Assembly: GCA_016206725.1 (NCBI GenBank)
Contig: JACQRA010000086.1
Span: 1 to 5,483 of the forward strand
Length of the DNA: 5,483 nucleotides
Direction: 5' to 3'
DNA from: Candidatus Omnitrophota bacterium
GTDB taxonomy: Bacteria; Omnitrophota; Gorgyraeia; Aquiviventales; Aquiviventaceae
Shown: in pieces, positions 5,146 through 5,483 of the stretch
How the letters are laid out: each line of letters opens with the position of its first letter
How positions within the stretch are numbered: the first letter of the stretch is position 1
Program-made: the position numbers and the translations under genes
Notes under the pieces: model-generated
Told to the model about the DNA's origin: nothing
Database searches by the model: none
What the model saw: the letters and a program-made list of their open reading frames with translations, nothing else

Positions 5146-5483
5146 TTGAGTGGAACCTTGTACCTCGTTGGGACGCCGATTGGGAATTTGAAAGACCTCT
5201 CGGCGAGGGCGGTGGAGACGCTCAAGAGCGTCGATGTGATTGCGTGCGAGGATACGAGGCAGACCGGCAAGCTCTTGACGCATTACGGCATCACTAAACC
5301 GCTCACGAGCCTCCACGACCATAACGAGCGGCAGAAAACACCGCAGCTCATTGAGCAATTGAAGTCCGGCCGGTCGATCGCGCTGGTCTCCGATGGCGGG
5401 ACACCGTTGATCTCGGACCCCGGCTGGCTCCTGGTCCGCAAGGCGATCGACGCAGGTGTTGCGGTGTCGTGGATCCCAGGTGC
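5146..5483 (+). CDS. rsmI: 16S rRNA (cytidine1402-2'-O)-methyltransferase, N-terminal 112 residues (3' end outside window)
   Basis: RsmI uses S-adenosylmethionine to 2'-O-methylate C1402 of 16S rRNA in the ribosomal decoding centre. From TTG at 5146 the protein reads (M)SGTLYLVGTPIGNL, then DVIACEDTRQTGKLL (about 31-45), SLHDHNE (54-60), ALVSDGGTPLISDPG and WIPG at the window edge. These are the standard N-terminal motifs of the tetrapyrrole-methylase-fold RsmI family and align well with E. coli RsmI (from memory). About 112 of an expected 270-290 residues are visible. The start is the only ATG/GTG/TTG between the glmS stop and the first conserved motif in this frame, and GGAG sits 5 bases upstream. 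The frame stays open back to the glmS TGA without any other start codon, so an ATG-only gene caller would miss or truncate this gene. Confidence 0.94.
   Translation, partial: MSGTLYLVGTPIGNLKDLSARAVETLKSVDVIACEDTRQTGKLLTHYGITKPLTSLHDHNERQKTPQLIEQLKSGRSIALVSDGGTPLISDPGWLLVRKAIDAGVAVSWIPG

Overview
The window is a GC-rich bacterial chromosomal segment (roughly 60% G+C by eye, not counted). All supported genes lie on the + strand, in the order gyrA (5'-truncated by the window edge), tRNA-Glu, nagA, glmS, rsmI (3'-truncated). The proteins are ordinary housekeeping types. GyrA lacks the roughly 40-residue insertion seen before the QAQAIL motif of E. coli GyrA, so the source is probably not an enterobacterium or close relative. 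I cannot assign a phylum from sequence alone; a Nitrospirota- or Omnitrophota-like lineage is only a guess.

Region by region: positions 2-1891 hold the last 629 codons of DNA gyrase subunit A. These cover the end of the breakage-reunion core, the six-bladed DNA-wrapping domain with a canonical GyrA box, and an unusual acidic-then-basic tail. Positions 1892-2101 are a 210-bp RNA-rich spacer. It contains an internally deleted tRNA-Glu-like remnant that still ends in CCA (1896-1938), a possible promoter, and an intact tRNA-Glu(UUC) at 1998-2069. A 13-bp perfect inverted repeat (1975-1987 / 2083-2095) encloses that tRNA. nagA (2102-3199) begins 6 nt after the right arm of the repeat and has no visible Shine-Dalgarno. 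It overlaps glmS (3199-5037) by one base (TAATG). After glmS comes a 108-bp spacer. It holds a REP-like GC-rich sequence and a second, silently diverged copy of the GlmS C-terminus (NLAKSVTVE-stop) whose last codons carry the ribosome binding site of rsmI (TTG start at 5146).

Functionally, GlmS makes glucosamine-6-phosphate de novo. The NagA-type enzyme would release the same product from N-acetylglucosamine-6-phosphate, so the coupled pair can feed UDP-GlcNAc and cell-wall synthesis by synthesis and by salvage. gyrA, tRNA-Glu and rsmI (16S rRNA methylation) are informational neighbours.

The most interesting signal is a pair of scars. A broken tRNA-Glu sits just after gyrA and an orphan glmS 3' end sits just before rsmI. 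Between them is a complete tRNA-Glu-nagA-glmS block. This is what replacement of a resident block by a diverged version would leave behind. That is inference and can be tested by phylogeny and by comparison with relatives. Second in interest are NagA's departures from family motifs and the stem that encloses the tRNA. I did not find a wholly new system here.
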